This document shows, in pieces, positions 31,632 through 42,034 of a stretch of DNA of 64,000 nt; position 1 is the stretch's first letter; every line of letters begins with the position of its first letter. Origin of the DNA: Pachyseris speciosa (lineage: Eukaryota > Cnidaria > Anthozoa > Scleractinia > Pachyseridae); the NCBI GenBank assembly GCA_016490735.1, contig JAEMWC010000006.1:1435001-1499000 (forward strand), read 5' to 3'. Below the pieces are notes generated by a model that was given only the letters and a program-made list of their open reading frames with translations, was not told where the DNA came from and made no database searches. A program made the position numbers and the translations under genes.

Positions 31632-31817
31632 TTATTGGATTTTTTTAGCGTTCACGGAATGTTTTTCCGCCAGAATCTGCTGCATTTCTGTCTCCGACAA
31701 AGTTGCAAAACGCTCCCTGTCCGGCTGTGCTTCATTGTTACATAATGTTTGTTGTTTTGTCAAAAGTGATTCTAAACCGACTAAAAAGTTTGGAAAATCT
31801 TCCAATTGGTTTTCCAT
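31632..31817 (-). pseudogene. Unit 2: N-terminal exon fragment
   Basis: Same frame as unit 1, ending SETEMQQILAEKHSVNAKK then IQ and stop at the unit boundary. The family's usual continuation after the NAKK motif is absent, so the exon has lost its downstream gene. The TATA-like site is at 31891-31898. Confidence 0.45.
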
Positions 31818-32076
31818 TATCCAAGAGCCTCGAGAAATATTTAGCGAATTACTCAAATTTCTTGGCGAGAAGGAAATTTGCACACGTCACTTTATATACG
31901 CACGGCTGTGCGTGTATCACTATTAATATATACGCACGCTTGCGCTAGTGAATTCAATTGAGCGAATTTACATAATGCTCATCCGTTGGCTTGCAAAATA
32001 GCCTGTCTTTCGTCGCCTTCTGTTGCAACGGGCGAAAGGCAAGCGAAGGAAGACGGCTGTATTCCAGGCTACCCAA

Positions 32077-32262
32077 TTATTGGATTTTTTTAGCGTTCAC
32101 GGAATGTTTTTCCGCCAGAATCTGCTGCATTTCTGTCTCCGACAAAGTTGCAAAACGCTCCCTGTCCGGCTGTGCTTCATTGTTACATAATGTTTGTTGT
32201 TGTGTCAAAAGTGACTCTAAACCGACTAAAAAGTTTGGAAAATCTTCCCCTTGGTCTTCCAT
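32077..32262 (-). pseudogene. Unit 3: N-terminal exon fragment
   Basis: MEDQGEDFPNFLVGLESLL start with a few substitutions, same ending as unit 2. The frame is open over 61 codons in all three units, which may reflect recent duplication rather than selection. The TATA-like site is at 32347-32354. Confidence 0.45.
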
Positions 32263-32439
32263 TATCCAAGTTTCGACCGTAGCCTCGAGAAATATTTACC
32301 GAATTACTCAAAATTTCTTGGCGAGAAGAAAATTTGCACACGTCACTTTATATACGCACGGCTGTGTGTGTATCACTATATATACGCACGCTTGCGCTAG
32401 TGAATTCAATTGAGCGAATTTCATGGCTATGTTACAAAG

Positions 32440-32512
32440 CTGATTCGGGCTGCGCCCTCATCAGCTATCACGCGATAGAAATCTCAAGCTCATAATCTAA
32501 TTGTTATATATA
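32440..32512. repeat. Partial hairpin repeat (CTGATTCGGGCTGCGCC family)
   Basis: GCTGATTCGGGCTGCGCCC through ATCAGCTATCACGCGATAG and CATAATCTAATTGTTA: the hairpin part of the family seen at 29700, 38040 and 54320. Confidence 0.7.
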
Positions 32513-32519
32513 ACTGGTT

Positions 32520-34050
32520 TAACTGGCATGTTACTGAAAAATTGAAGAGGAGCGTTAAGATCATCGCAGTGACGCTACTTAAGCAGCAGCGAAAAGAAAG
32601 TTTGACCATTAGTCATTGTCAAAGCCTCAAGCATGGTATAAACTGTTGTTCTAGAGCAATTAATGTATGAAATTTTCTTCCAACAATTTTTATCTCTGGC
32701 AGAAGGACCTTGCGAAGACGTTTTGCTTACGAAGGATCGTAAGTCGCGAAGCAAAATGATTTCCTTATCGACTTTGACATTTAAGAGGTTTGTGATGCTA
32801 TATTCCGGTGAGTATTCCGTCCCTTTTTAAACTATTTAGGATTGTTCCAGTTGCTGATGCCTTTGTAACTTTGTCTTGTCGGAAACCTTCATTACAAAAG
32901 AGGCAAATTTACATAACGCTCATTCGTTGGCTTGCAAAATAGCCTGTCTTTCATCGCCTTCTGTCGCAACGGGCGAAAGGCAAGCGAAGGAAGACGGCTG
33001 TATTCCAGGCTACCCGATTGCTGCCGCATATAACAGAAGAGAATTTAATTTGTTATTGACCACATGAGGACTAACCGCCGCTCTGTTGGCTCAGTTTGTG
33101 AGAACACCGGACTGTTGAGCGGACGGTTGCGGGAGTAAACACCATACCGAAATATTAACTAGGGTCTTTAAATAACTGTTAAGGTCATGTACATGTTAGT
33201 TGTTCCCCTGATCTAATGATCACGTCACCGTGCACTGGCCTTACTTAATTGGTCTGTCCTACCACACATCTACGGGTTGGATCGAGGCTGGGCGATGGGG
33301 TAACCAACTGTCCCCTCACAAGGTTCAGTTGGTTACCTCAGAAATCAACAGTCAATACGGCTGTTGTCCTTATGATACTCCTAGAAGGGGACAGGACCTA
33401 AGATGGATGGATATGGGCACAAGGTACTCAGAGGGAGAAGATTACTCGATAACGATTGGCCTAAAATTATTATACTAACCAATTATATTGTAACGTTGGC
33501 GTCATGAATTCGACAACGAGTAAATTTAACCGTTTAAGCAAAACGTTATGATAAGAACACGAAAGTAATCTAAGCACTTAAAGTACTGCACGGGAATATT
33601 TGAGAAGAGACGGAGCAAAGAAGAAGTAAAAAGAACAACTCTATAGGAGCTAACTTATTAAATACAAGGCTCTTGTAATATACATCGGTTACATACTATT
33701 TATGCGAGGCTTAATAGCATAGTTCCTACCTGTTGTTATGATTATTGTTTAATGGCTTCATAAAAAAACTGCGCGTTAGATATTTGCTGTGAGCTACTTG
33801 AAAAGACGTTTTTTTAGCATGAGCTTTATAATATCAGAATAAGCAATGTTCCGGATTGAATGGCAAATCTATTTGCTGAGCAACCCATACAAATGTTTCG
33901 TGCTCACATTCAGTAAAAGGATTAGGATATTTTCATCGGTTTCGTTGGTGAACTGGATAGGGTAACCAACCAGCACAATTGCCAATGAGTAACAAATTGT
34001 TTTTGTTTTGTTTGTTTGTTTGTTTTTGTTGTTGTTGTTTTTTTTTTCAG
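32520..34050. other. Region before locus B; no exon found
   Basis: Apart from the partial spacer copy at 32900-33022, I see no gene. A start/signal-peptide exon for locus B is expected in or before this stretch but was not identified. A (TTTG)n/(GTT)n/T-rich run at 33995-34048 forms the polypyrimidine tract of the next exon. Confidence 0.4.
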
Positions 34051-34399
34051 ATACGCATATCCGCCTGAGTGGTCACAACACCACCCTAGCTGGTCGGGTT
34101 GAAGTATTTTCTCACGGAGTCTGGGGACGTGTGATTTCATATGGACGTTCTTGGTGCAAAAAGGAGGCTGCAGCTGTTTGCAGGCAGCTAGGTTTCCCAG
34201 GAGTCATCACCGCTTTAAGCTATTAATTATTCATCGTTAGGAGAAAGTCCAGGACCAGTTGTGATGTCTGGTGTAGAATGTGTGGGTACTGAAAGGAACT
34301 TACAGCAATGCCAGTATGAGGATTGGATCAACAGCGAGGCATATAGTGGTCATGAAGTAGGAGTAGTCTGCAAGACTCAAGATTTTCAATCTGATGATA
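34051..34399 (+). pseudogene. Locus B SRCR exon a, frameshifted
   Basis: Acceptor TTTTTTTTCAG ends at 34050 and donor GTAAG starts at 34400. It encodes RLSGHNTTLAGRVEV, HGVWGRV, AAAVCRQLGFPGV; then the frame must change near 34210-34230 to continue GESPGPVVMSGVEC, ERNLQQC and EVGVVCK. The exon is 349 nt, one more than a multiple of three, unlike its phase 1-1 neighbours, so a one-base insertion (or two-base loss) broke it. Confidence 0.82.
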
Positions 34400-34499
34400 G
34401 TAAGACTGTGTTATTGTCTGACCCGGTAAACAATGCCAAGGCGAATGCTAAAATAAACTTTTGGCAACATAGTTTTAAGTTTGTACCCAGTCACTAATT

Positions 34500-34830
34500 A
34501 ACTGACCCACACACGCGCAACCTTTACTCATCCATCCATGTGGCCGGTCAAGTCAATTAGGTCAGTCAGGTCAGTCAGTCAGCCGGTCATTCCCGTCAGT
34601 CAGTCAGTCAGTCAACCAGTCAGGTCAGTCAGTCAGTCAAGTCATTCAGGTCAGTCAGTCAATCAGTGAGTCAGGTTAGTCAGGTCAGTTAGTCAGTCAG
34701 ATCATTCAATCGGTCAGTCAAGACAGTCAGTCACTCAGGTCAGTCAGCCGTCAGGTCAGTTTGTCAAGTCAGTCAGTCAGTCATTCAGATCAGTCAGTCA
34801 ACGAGGTCGGTCAGGTCAGTCAGTCATTTT
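34500..34830. repeat. Degenerate (GTCA)n satellite
   Basis: About 330 bp of GTCAGTCAG units with frequent GGTCAGTCAG variants, in the intron after SRCR exon a. Confidence 0.9.
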
Positions 34831-34983
34831 ACTAAGTACTTCCTCCTCCACTTTCTAGATAAAAATCTAATAAATCAGGTATTTTTCATTTTTAATCGAG
34901 GAAATAACAATGAGTAGTGAACTAATCAATTTAGACTTTTCTTACTGTTGATGCTCACAACCTTTTAAATATTTAACATCTCC

Positions 34984-35010
34984 TCCCCCCCCTCCCCCCC
35001 CCCCCCCCCC
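34984..35010 (+). repeat. Poly-C tract
   Basis: CCCCCCCC-TCCCC-like run of about 27 bases, interrupted by single T; prone to assembly error. Confidence 0.9.
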
Positions 35011-35089
35011 ACTCCCACTGCACAACTCAAACTATAAGCTGTATATTACATCTCATTACCTCCGTTTTCGGTATGATTTGTTCCTTTAG

Positions 35090-35434
35090 ATATTCTGATT
35101 TGTCTTCAAGGCTCCCCAGTACCAAATGCTGGCCGAAAAGAAGTGCAGTACGCTGGAGTCTGAGGAGCAATCAGTTCAATTATATGGGATATTAATGGCG
35201 CCATGGTAGTGTGTCGGCAGCTTGGTTACCAAGCTGGAGCACAAGCGGCACTCAGCATACTTTACGGTCCGTTATTCGGTTCGGTGTGGCTTACAAATCT
35301 TCACTGGTGTACTGGAAGCGAGAATAACGTCATGGAGTGCGCTCGTGATGAGATTGCAAACAAAACTCAACAGGAATGGTCGCATTACTTTAACTTTGCC
35401 AGAGTTATTTCCAAGAACGGATCCATGTCAAGAG
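35090..35434 (+). pseudogene. Locus B SRCR exon b, nonsense mutation
   Basis: Acceptor CCTTTAG ends at 35089 and donor GTAATG starts at 35435; 115 codons, phase 1-1. It reads GSPVPNAGRKEV, then GV-stop-GAIS, MVVCRQLGYQAGA, HWCTGSENNVMEC. TGA at 35161-35163 replaces the Trp of the invariant GVWG motif. The last SRCR cysteine is also lost (VIS where exon c has VIC). It is a tandem duplicate of exon c. Confidence 0.82.
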
Positions 35435-36076
35435 GTAATGTACATTCTTACCCATTGCTGCCTGATCTGTGTGTAGTTTTTCTCTATCTCGCAGTCGGGC
35501 TTGTGTGTGTTGAACTTAATTCAAGTCTTTTTCTAAATAGTAGATCAGGTGTTATACCATTCCATAGAGAATACAGCTAATCAGAATACATGAAAACCGT
35601 GGTGTATTCGTGGGTATTCTTCCCAAATTTCCTATCCTGCACTGCATTTCCATTGTATAGCTATGCTGTATCAATGTATTTTATCATGTGTTTCAATTCC
35701 CATGTAAAGTGCGATAAAATATCTCCACATACGTTTTTCCCTTGCCATTCTGTAATTAACAAATCGAATGTGGTTTAGCGTTGTCTATACTCTTATCGAC
35801 AACGATATTCGTCATCACAGTCGTCTAGACTCTTATCGAAAACGGCAAATTAGCCAATCAGATTGCGAGATTACTAGCAATTGTGATAAAAATTATATGA
35901 CATGATATGATGTTTACTCATTTGAATTCGTCTGATGTCGCAAATATCTTTCTTCAAGTTTTCTCCATCCAATCAGAATACTTTTTGCCCTCAAAAGCGC
36001 TTTAAGCACCCTCCACCCTTCTTGTGCCAAAAAGTATGCACTGCTCTACTATTTTTTGTATCTCGCCTTCCTTGAG

Positions 36077-36415
36077 ATATTCCAATTCGTCTGCAAGGCT
36101 CTTCAGTATTAAATGCTAGCCGAATAGAACTGTTGTACGCTGAAGTCTGGGGAGCAATCAGTCGTGACACCTGGGATATGAATGACGCCATGGTAGTGTG
36201 TAGGCAGCTCGGTTATCAAGCTGGAGCGAACGCAGCATTAAAGAACAGTGTTTATGGTCTCTTCTCTGGTCCAGTATGACTGACGAATCTCCAGTGCACT
36301 GGAAGCGAGAGCAATATTATGGACTGTGCTCGTGATTTGATTGGAAAAAAAACCGAACAGCAATTGTCAAGTTATTTTGCCAGCGTCATTTGCAAGGACG
36401 GATCCATGCCAAGGG
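36077..36415 (+). pseudogene. Locus B SRCR exon c, nonsense and donor loss
   Basis: Acceptor TTGAG ends at 36076; 113 codons. It reads GSSVLNASRIELL, AEVWGAIS, MVVCRQLGYQAGA, CTGSESNIMDC, SVICKDG. TGA at 36277-36279 replaces the Trp found in exon b (SVWLTNL there). At the 3' end GT has become AT (GGGATAAT where exon b has AGGTAATG), so the donor is gone. Confidence 0.8.
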
Positions 36416-36705
36416 ATAATTTAAATCCGATTGAATTGCTGTCTATCTGTCTGTCTCTTTCTTGTTGGCGAACTGCCTGATTGTTTGTCGTTAATGTAGA
36501 CATTGATATAGCCTAAAGCAGATAGTATTGCAAAACCATTTAATTCATCACTTCTTGTACATTGCTAACATTTGCCATCAACAACAAACTTTACTATACA
36601 TAAAAAGTCAAAAGAAACGTCTTTTCCCAGGCGTGTGTAAAGTACAGGCCACATTCCACAGGTCACAGGTACAGGTCATATGGGTTATTGGCCAAGCGTG
36701 AGGTC

Positions 36706-36985
36706 TAGATGGCGGGATATTGGCCAAGTTCTTTTTTGCGTGTTTATAAACAAGCAAAAAAAGAACAAGGCTAATATCCTGCCATCTTGACCGAACAAGC
36801 TTGCTCAATAAAGGATTTATTATATGACTCAAATGACGCTATTAAAAGAAAGTAAACCGCGAGACGAACGGGCTATCCCGAGCGGTCAGGATGGCTCCAT
36901 CTTGACCTCGCGGGTAGCCAATCACAGCAGGAGAATTGATTCATCTTGACCGCTGAAAGAGCCAGTCATATAATAAATCGTCTTA
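36706..36985. repeat. Foldback repeats upstream of SRCR exon d
   Basis: AGATGGCGGGATATTGGCCA... pairs with its near-complement ending CCTGCCATCT (36706-36788), and GGATTTATTATATGACTC pairs with GAGCCAGTCATATAATAAAT (36813-36981). Two nested or adjacent hairpin elements. Confidence 0.6.
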
Positions 36986-37552
36986 TTGATCGGTAACTCA
37001 GCTAAACAGTTTCTCCTCAATTTAAAAGAAATTTTGGATGGTGATTAGGGCTAGGAGACGCTTTTGCCCGCCCTCCGTACTTTTCCGGTTGAGCTTGGAT
37101 ACCTAGCCTTGCCACATAAATTTGTTATTTAATTTTTTAACTACTCTGGGGGGAAATTATTGACGAGATATAATTATGAAAGTGGTCTTCAGCTTTCTCG
37201 CTGTTACCACAAACACAACGTCATCATCATGATATGATCATCTTCGTTATTATTGATATTCTTATTCAACTAATGTAAACACTATGATTTCATCGTGTCT
37301 CTAAGCATTTAACCAATCTTTCGCCACCTTACTTCCGACAATCTAAGGTGTTTCCGATCCCCTCCAATAAGTACTGCTTTTGTAAGAGACTCGTCCGGGT
37401 GAGAACCTTCAAAGCTTTAAACTTACTAACGCAAATTGTTAGATATAACCCACGAGGACTCACACACTCTGAGAAAGGTACCACTTGAAATTCCAAATGT
37501 AAGACCTTAGACCTTCTATTGTTGCGCTTTTGTCGTTATTTTTGTTTTTAAG

Positions 37553-37882
37553 ACATGGAGGTGCGGCTAAGGGAAACTCCTAATTTACCAAACGTAAGTC
37601 AAGTCCAGGTTCGTTACGCTGGAAGTTGGGGCTCAATGTGTCCTCAGGGACGAACTGGGAACAAGATAGCTGCTATGACAGTCATTTGTAGACAGCTGGG
37701 ATATGCTTCTGCCTCACTGTCAGGCTATGAGATGTTCTGCTCTACTAACATTCCATGTTGGTTCACAAACTTCCGGTTTCACGGAACGGAAACATCCTTG
37801 GATCAATGTGGTCGAGATTTGCAATCAAGCCCAAGTAATGAGTGTGTGAATGTTATTTGTACAAATGAAACCAACGATTCAG
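37553..37882 (+). CDS. Locus B SRCR exon d, intact
   Basis: Acceptor GTTTTTAAG ends at 37552 and donor GTAAAT starts at 37883; 110 codons, phase 1-1, no stop. It reads MEVRLRETPNLPN, YAGSWGSMCPQG, TVICRQLGYASA, SLDQCGRDL, NECVNVICTNE. It is the only domain in the window with both C2 (GSMC) and C7 (NEC), while C5 is replaced (RFHGTE). Extra cysteines sit in MFCSTNIPCWF. It belongs to a pseudogenised locus but is itself undamaged. Confidence 0.82.
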
Positions 37883-38035
37883 GTAAATATTGCTTTGCGA
37901 GCAGGTTCATTTATTGCAGGCAGTTAGCGAGAGTATCGAAGTCTATACTGACTTAACAAAAGCGTAAACCATACAGTTGAAATATGAAAGTATTTCCAAC
38001 TGCTCTGGGAATAGTCTGATTCCACGACAGCATTT

Positions 38036-38345
38036 ATAATTAGATTATGATTTCTATCGCCTGATAGCTGATGAGGGTGCAACCAGAATCAGCTATGACG
38101 CATAGAAATAGAGAGTGGATAATCTAGTTGTTTTAGTAAGAATAAATCTACTGGTCGTTCCAAAGCAAACAAGAAAATTATCTAAATCCTCCTCGCAGAC
38201 ACTTCGTAAACGCGAAGAGGCGGCCGCCACTTTGTTGACAACCGCTACTCACTATCTAGCACAGAATAGAAAGCGAGCAGCGTAGCCAATCAGAGAACGG
38301 CATCCGTGATAGAATGCTAGTAGTGATTTATACTAAAAGCCTATA
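38036..38345. mobile_element. Hairpin/MITE composite (TTTTAGTA-TAAATC family)
   Basis: A hairpin TAGATTATGATTTCTATCGC... with CTGATAGCTGATGAG / ATCAGCTATGACG arms, followed by TTTTAGTAAGAATAAATCTACT and, at the far end, TAGTGATTTATACTAAAA. Same family and order as 54314-54618. Confidence 0.7.
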
Positions 38346-38401
38346 GAGAGTTATCCACGCTACTGGAAATCCCGGGCAAACTGTATGCAGCCACTCAGAA
38401 A

Positions 38402-38557
38402 CGAGGTTGGTTCAAAATTTGTTTTGTGCAAGCGAAATCAAAACTGTCCTATGTTCAATACTCGGGAATCGCTGGTACGGAAGCTGCAGTAGTTATGTTT
38501 TGCCTATTCTCAGAAGGATTAATTGTAACAATTCAAATCTTACACAACAAAGCGAAG
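38402..38557 (+). other. Possible small Cys-rich exon, locus B
   Basis: A frame with LFCASEIKTVLCSIL, YGSCSSYVLP and INCNNSNLTQQSEG ends at a good donor (GTAAGA at 38558) in phase 1, matching the phase of the SRCR exon that follows. Four cysteines and an N-glycosylation site fit an extracellular segment. The acceptor is unclear and no equivalent was found in locus A, so this is weak. Confidence 0.25.
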
Positions 38558-38676
38558 GTAAGAAAGACACTCTTCTCTTTCATAAATTGTTATCACGGCT
38601 GACACTAACATGCCAGTTTTTGCCAGGTTCAACAACCACAACTCTACATCTCTTCACTATGTTTTATATTAGCTAG

Positions 38677-39042
38677 GTTACGAACTGAGATTGCAAGGTT
38701 CGTCAGTCTCCAACGCCGGCAGAGTGGAACTTCGAATCAAAGGGGTCTGGGGCTCGATTGCCATTTCTTGGGATTCGTTTTGGCTTTATACGTATCAAGC
38801 GGTCAGAACAATTCGAGTAATCTGCAGACAGCTGGGCTTTACTGACTTTATTCTTCCTGTGTTAGCGTCGAACGTTGGAACGGGAACTGGACCTCAGTGG
38901 TTTCGTTTACATGACATAGATTGCTCTGGAAACGAGAGAAACATTATGAATTGCAATTCTTCCACACTGCCTGGCTGGAATGGACATTACTCAGTTCTCG
39001 ATCTCGCCGTAGTCTGCACGCCAAACGTTTCTCATGTTAACA
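38677..39042 (+). CDS. Locus B SRCR exon e, intact (paralogue of A exon 1)
   Basis: Acceptor TTAGCTAG ends at 38676 and donor GTAAGT starts at 39043; 122 codons, phase 1-1, no stop. It reads YELRLQGSSVSNAGRVELR, GVWGSIA, RVICRQLGFTDF, GTGPQWF, DCSGNERNIMNC, LAVVCT. It is very close to 6602-6964 and shares even the HVNSK end and donor, and it lacks C2 and C7 as that exon does. Confidence 0.85.
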
Positions 39043-39503
39043 GTAAGTTATAAACCCTACCCGTATACGCTAAGTATTCCTTGTTACGTGTAGCAAAAAC
39101 AGTTACTTTACCTATATCGTACTAACATGAACAAAAGAATTTTGTTGTACGTTTTGAAGGACCTCGGGTCCTTCAAAAGTCTCTTGTCAAGCTGACCGGC
39201 CTTGAATAACTTTTGTCAACACTTTCAAAACGTTCGTGGCAAAATTGCTGGGAGCAAGCTCCTAGTTACTCTTCAGGCTCTCTGAGTAGTTGGGGCATGC
39301 GAAACAAATTGAGACGTGGAAAGAAAAATAACATTTTCTTTAACCCAAAGTTGTTCAAGTGGAACAACTTAAAACTGTTGGGATTCTCAAGGATACTTCA
39401 CAAATTAATGTGATCAAGTAAGCTGAAGCCACTCAAAAGGCACTAAGGCCACAAGGTAGCGGGCATTATCCCTTAAATCTACCAAAGCAAACATTGAGCC
39501 CAA

Positions 39504-39567
39504 ACATTAGCAGCCATGGACAGTTGTTTCGGCCTTGTTAGGCCTCATCAGCATGGCATAGCTAATG
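39504..39567 (-). ncRNA. Hammerhead ribozyme, mutated stem III
   Basis: Core CTGATGA, GGCC/GGCC stem II, GAAA and GTC are intact, but stem III reads ACAA/CTGT (one A-C mismatch) and the outer stem I ends in a changed base (CTAATGT). Probably weaker than the other copies. Confidence 0.75.
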
Positions 39568-39654
39568 CTCAGGCTCAAGTACCCACATATCAATAAAACA
39601 AGCAATGAAAACGTAAAGCTTGTGGGATGTGGCTGGGAGCAAGTAAGCTGAAGC

Positions 39655-39906
39655 TGAGCAGAGTTGGCGCAGTGGTGAGAGCACTCGCCTTCCACCAATG
39701 TGTCCTGGGTTCGATTCCCGGACTCGGCGTCATATGTGGGCTGAGTTTGTTGGTTCTCTACTCTGCTCCGAGAGGTTTTTCTCCGGGTACTCCGGTTTTT
39801 CCCTCTCCTCAAAAACCAACATTTGGTTTAATTTGATTTGATTTGAGATTTGTAATTAGTAGGCGAAGAGCCACTGTGTGGATGTACTGCTAATAAATCG
39901 TTGTTG

Positions 39907-39947
<41 letters not shown>

Positions 39948-39948
39948 C
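39655..39948 (+). mobile_element. tRNA-derived SINE, full length
   Basis: The head at 39661-39728 has box A (TGGCGCAGTGG) and box B (GGTTCGATTCC). The body has GTTTGTTGGTTCTCTACTC, GAGAGGTTTTTCTCCGGGTA and a (TTTGAT)n-like stretch; the tail is AATAAATCGTTGTTGTTG then (TTA)n. A non-autonomous retroposon that would depend on a LINE sharing its tail. Confidence 0.82.
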
Positions 39949-40143
39949 TTCACAAATTAATGTGATCAATGTTTGGGCTCAATCTTTGCTTTGGTAGATG
40001 CAAGGGGTAATGCCCGCTACCTTGTGGCCTTAGTGCCTTTTGAGTGGCTTCAGCTTACTTGATCACATTAATTTATGAAGTATCCTTGTCACTCCAGCCA
40101 CATCCCACAAGCTTTACATTTTCATTGCTTGTTGGGATTCTCA

Positions 40144-40688
40144 GCTGCGGTATCGGTTAAAGATCAAGGAGACGAGAAAAATATGAGACTTTGCAACCTC
40201 GCTTTAATGGAAACAACGGATGTCACGTGACCAAGTTTAGGGAACAGAAATAGTAACCCTTGACTGAAATATATGGTTGGGTTGGGGTTGCATATATAAT
40301 GTCAGTTGCTTTGCCCTCTGGGTCAGTTCCTTGGCTTAAGGTTAGATTTGGGTCAGGGATGATTTTTGGGCCTCCACAAGTCAAATGACATTCTTACCAC
40401 AATGCAACAGCCTCGGGCAATTGGCCACAGGGTGTTGTCCTTGTTGAACCCAAAATATTTTGCACTTATATAATAATTTTAAAAACTTACCACCCCCTTA
40501 CTTTCATTTTGCACGTTTGAAACTACATTAAGCTCGCCAAGGCCTTTACTAACCACCCCCTCTCTAAATCCTTGTTCTTTACTTAGTGTTGCACCAAACT
40601 TTCTGGTGTTACTCCTAGCACGGATTCTTACTATTTTAGATATTTTGCAACATCGAAATGCCAAAATAATGGCCAAGGATAATTTTGA
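40144..40688. other. Stretch with no recognisable gene
   Basis: Old repeat sequence resembling 27100-27500 (TTGAACCCAAAATATTTTGCAC, CTTACCACCCCCTTACTTTC). No exon or RNA gene. Confidence 0.4.
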
Positions 40689-40692
40689 TTAA

Positions 40693-41637
40693 CTCATTTT
40701 TTTACGGGACCACAAAATTTGCGACGTAAACGTCGCATGCTTTGAAAACCTACAACTTCCCTAAATCTCAGAATAAACCATTTTTATTACCAGGTGATCA
40801 TTTGTTTAGACTTTAGCACCTTCTAAACTGACCAAAAGTCCCAATTTTTATCAAATATGAGCAAAGCCCAAAAACGCCCTCAGACCGCACAAAAAATACA
40901 CAACTTTGTCTTCAAGTTTTTAACACAAAAATTCCTCTTGAAGCTAAATGTCTGTATTTTGCAGCAAACTTAGACTCCAATTCTTGCAATCCGTTCCACG
41001 TTTTCCTGCTCATTTCTTGAGCGCGTCGTGGATAACGCTATTTGATTTGATTTGCGCTGTGACCCAGTGGAATTCTGGGTATTTCTTATGTAACAACAAT
41101 ATGGAAGGCCGCCAATTTCCATTTTGGATATTTTTTAGAACCGTGTCAAGCCACCTGGTCATTCTGACAAAATATTGCACTGATTGCATATTTAAAAGCC
41201 AAAACTCGCCAAAATTGTCATGCCAGGTCCTGGAATCCACTCACAAAAGGGCTAAAGACACAACTTCACTCCGTGAGTGGCCATCACTCGCTCGCATACT
41301 TTCGACGGCCCCCTTCGCGTGAAATTGCTTCTCACCTCTGTTTTTTTCAAAGGATTGCCTCTACCCATCAACCCAGCTTTATAATGCCAGGCAGGGGGCT
41401 TCTGAGGTGGAAAATGACTCGAAAAACACACTTATAAATCAAATATGTAACGAATTGTAGCTGCAGTGATCGTTTAGAAATAAACGACAGCTAGCGTGAC
41501 AAGAAAGAAAGAGCCTTCCGTTTTGTGGACTATCGAAATCTCCGTGGTAACCCCTTATATGGCATAGCCAGGTTGATTTGACCTTCTACCCTCCGGAAAT
41601 TGCAAAAAAGACACGCAAAACGTCCGTAGAAAAAGAG
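40693..41637. mobile_element. TTAA-flanked non-autonomous element
   Basis: Left end CTCATTTTTTTACGG, right end CCGTAGAAAAAGAG, flanked by TTAA (40689-40692 and 41638-41641). The right-hand TTAA is shared with the next element. An inverted, partly truncated copy lies at 52587-53365. The 124-codon ORF at 40948-41322 has a mirror-strand match in that copy and is not considered a gene. Confidence 0.68.
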
Positions 41638-42034
41638 TTAAAGGTCAAATGAACCAAAATTTCGAAACCTTTTCTTTGTGTCATTTCAAAGTGAACAAAC
41701 ACTAAAAAGGACTACTTGAACACAAAATCACGTAGAAATTTTCCTATCTGAGCTTTTAAGAGGGCAAAACAACTGGGAGTACGGAAATATCCGAAGAACA
41801 AACGAAAACGTTTCTGAAATGGCCGCGCGCTTGACATGAAAGGAATGGAAACAAGCACGTGTTGTTGTGACGTCACTATTGGCAAGTAGATGAGGAGCTC
41901 GATCAATGCTGTAACTATTCTTTGCGATCTGTCGTAAAGTTCTTCGTTTTAACCTTTCGTTCTCTCTTCGAAAAAGGCCGAGGAAGTCGAACATGTGGTT
42001 TTTAACGTAGAGCCGTACTAGTATGAACCAATTA

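Larger units (their letters stand above)
31184..32420. repeat. Three tandem ~445-bp units
   Basis: Units start at 31184, 31627 and 32072 (spacings 443 and 445). Each has, on the minus strand, a TATATAAAG promoter-like site and a short ATG frame, plus a spacer with TAGCCTGTCTTTCGTCGCC and GAAGGAAGACGGCTG that can fold back on itself. The first two units are nearly identical; the third has more differences (for example an inserted TTTCGACCGT). A partial fourth spacer lies at 32900-33022. Confidence 0.9.
39390..40129. mobile_element. Retrozyme-SINE composite with 14-bp duplication
   Basis: A 740-bp insertion flanked by TGTTGGGATTCTCA (39376-39389 and 40130-40143). Contents: a minus-strand retrozyme unit with hammerhead (39390-39645), a tRNA-derived SINE with its microsatellite tail (39655-39948), and a plus-strand retrozyme portion without ribozyme (39950-40129). 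The order repeats that of 8779-9855. It lies in the long locus B intron. Confidence 0.78.

Noticed and set aside
34500..34830. Regular repeat considered as CRISPR-like array
   Set aside because: A degenerate GTCA microsatellite without spacers, in a eukaryotic intron.
40948..41322. 124-aa ORF and its mirror-strand relatives at 52981-53480 and 26179-26640
   Set aside because: All lie in non-autonomous TTAA elements and the frames are open by chance on either strand.
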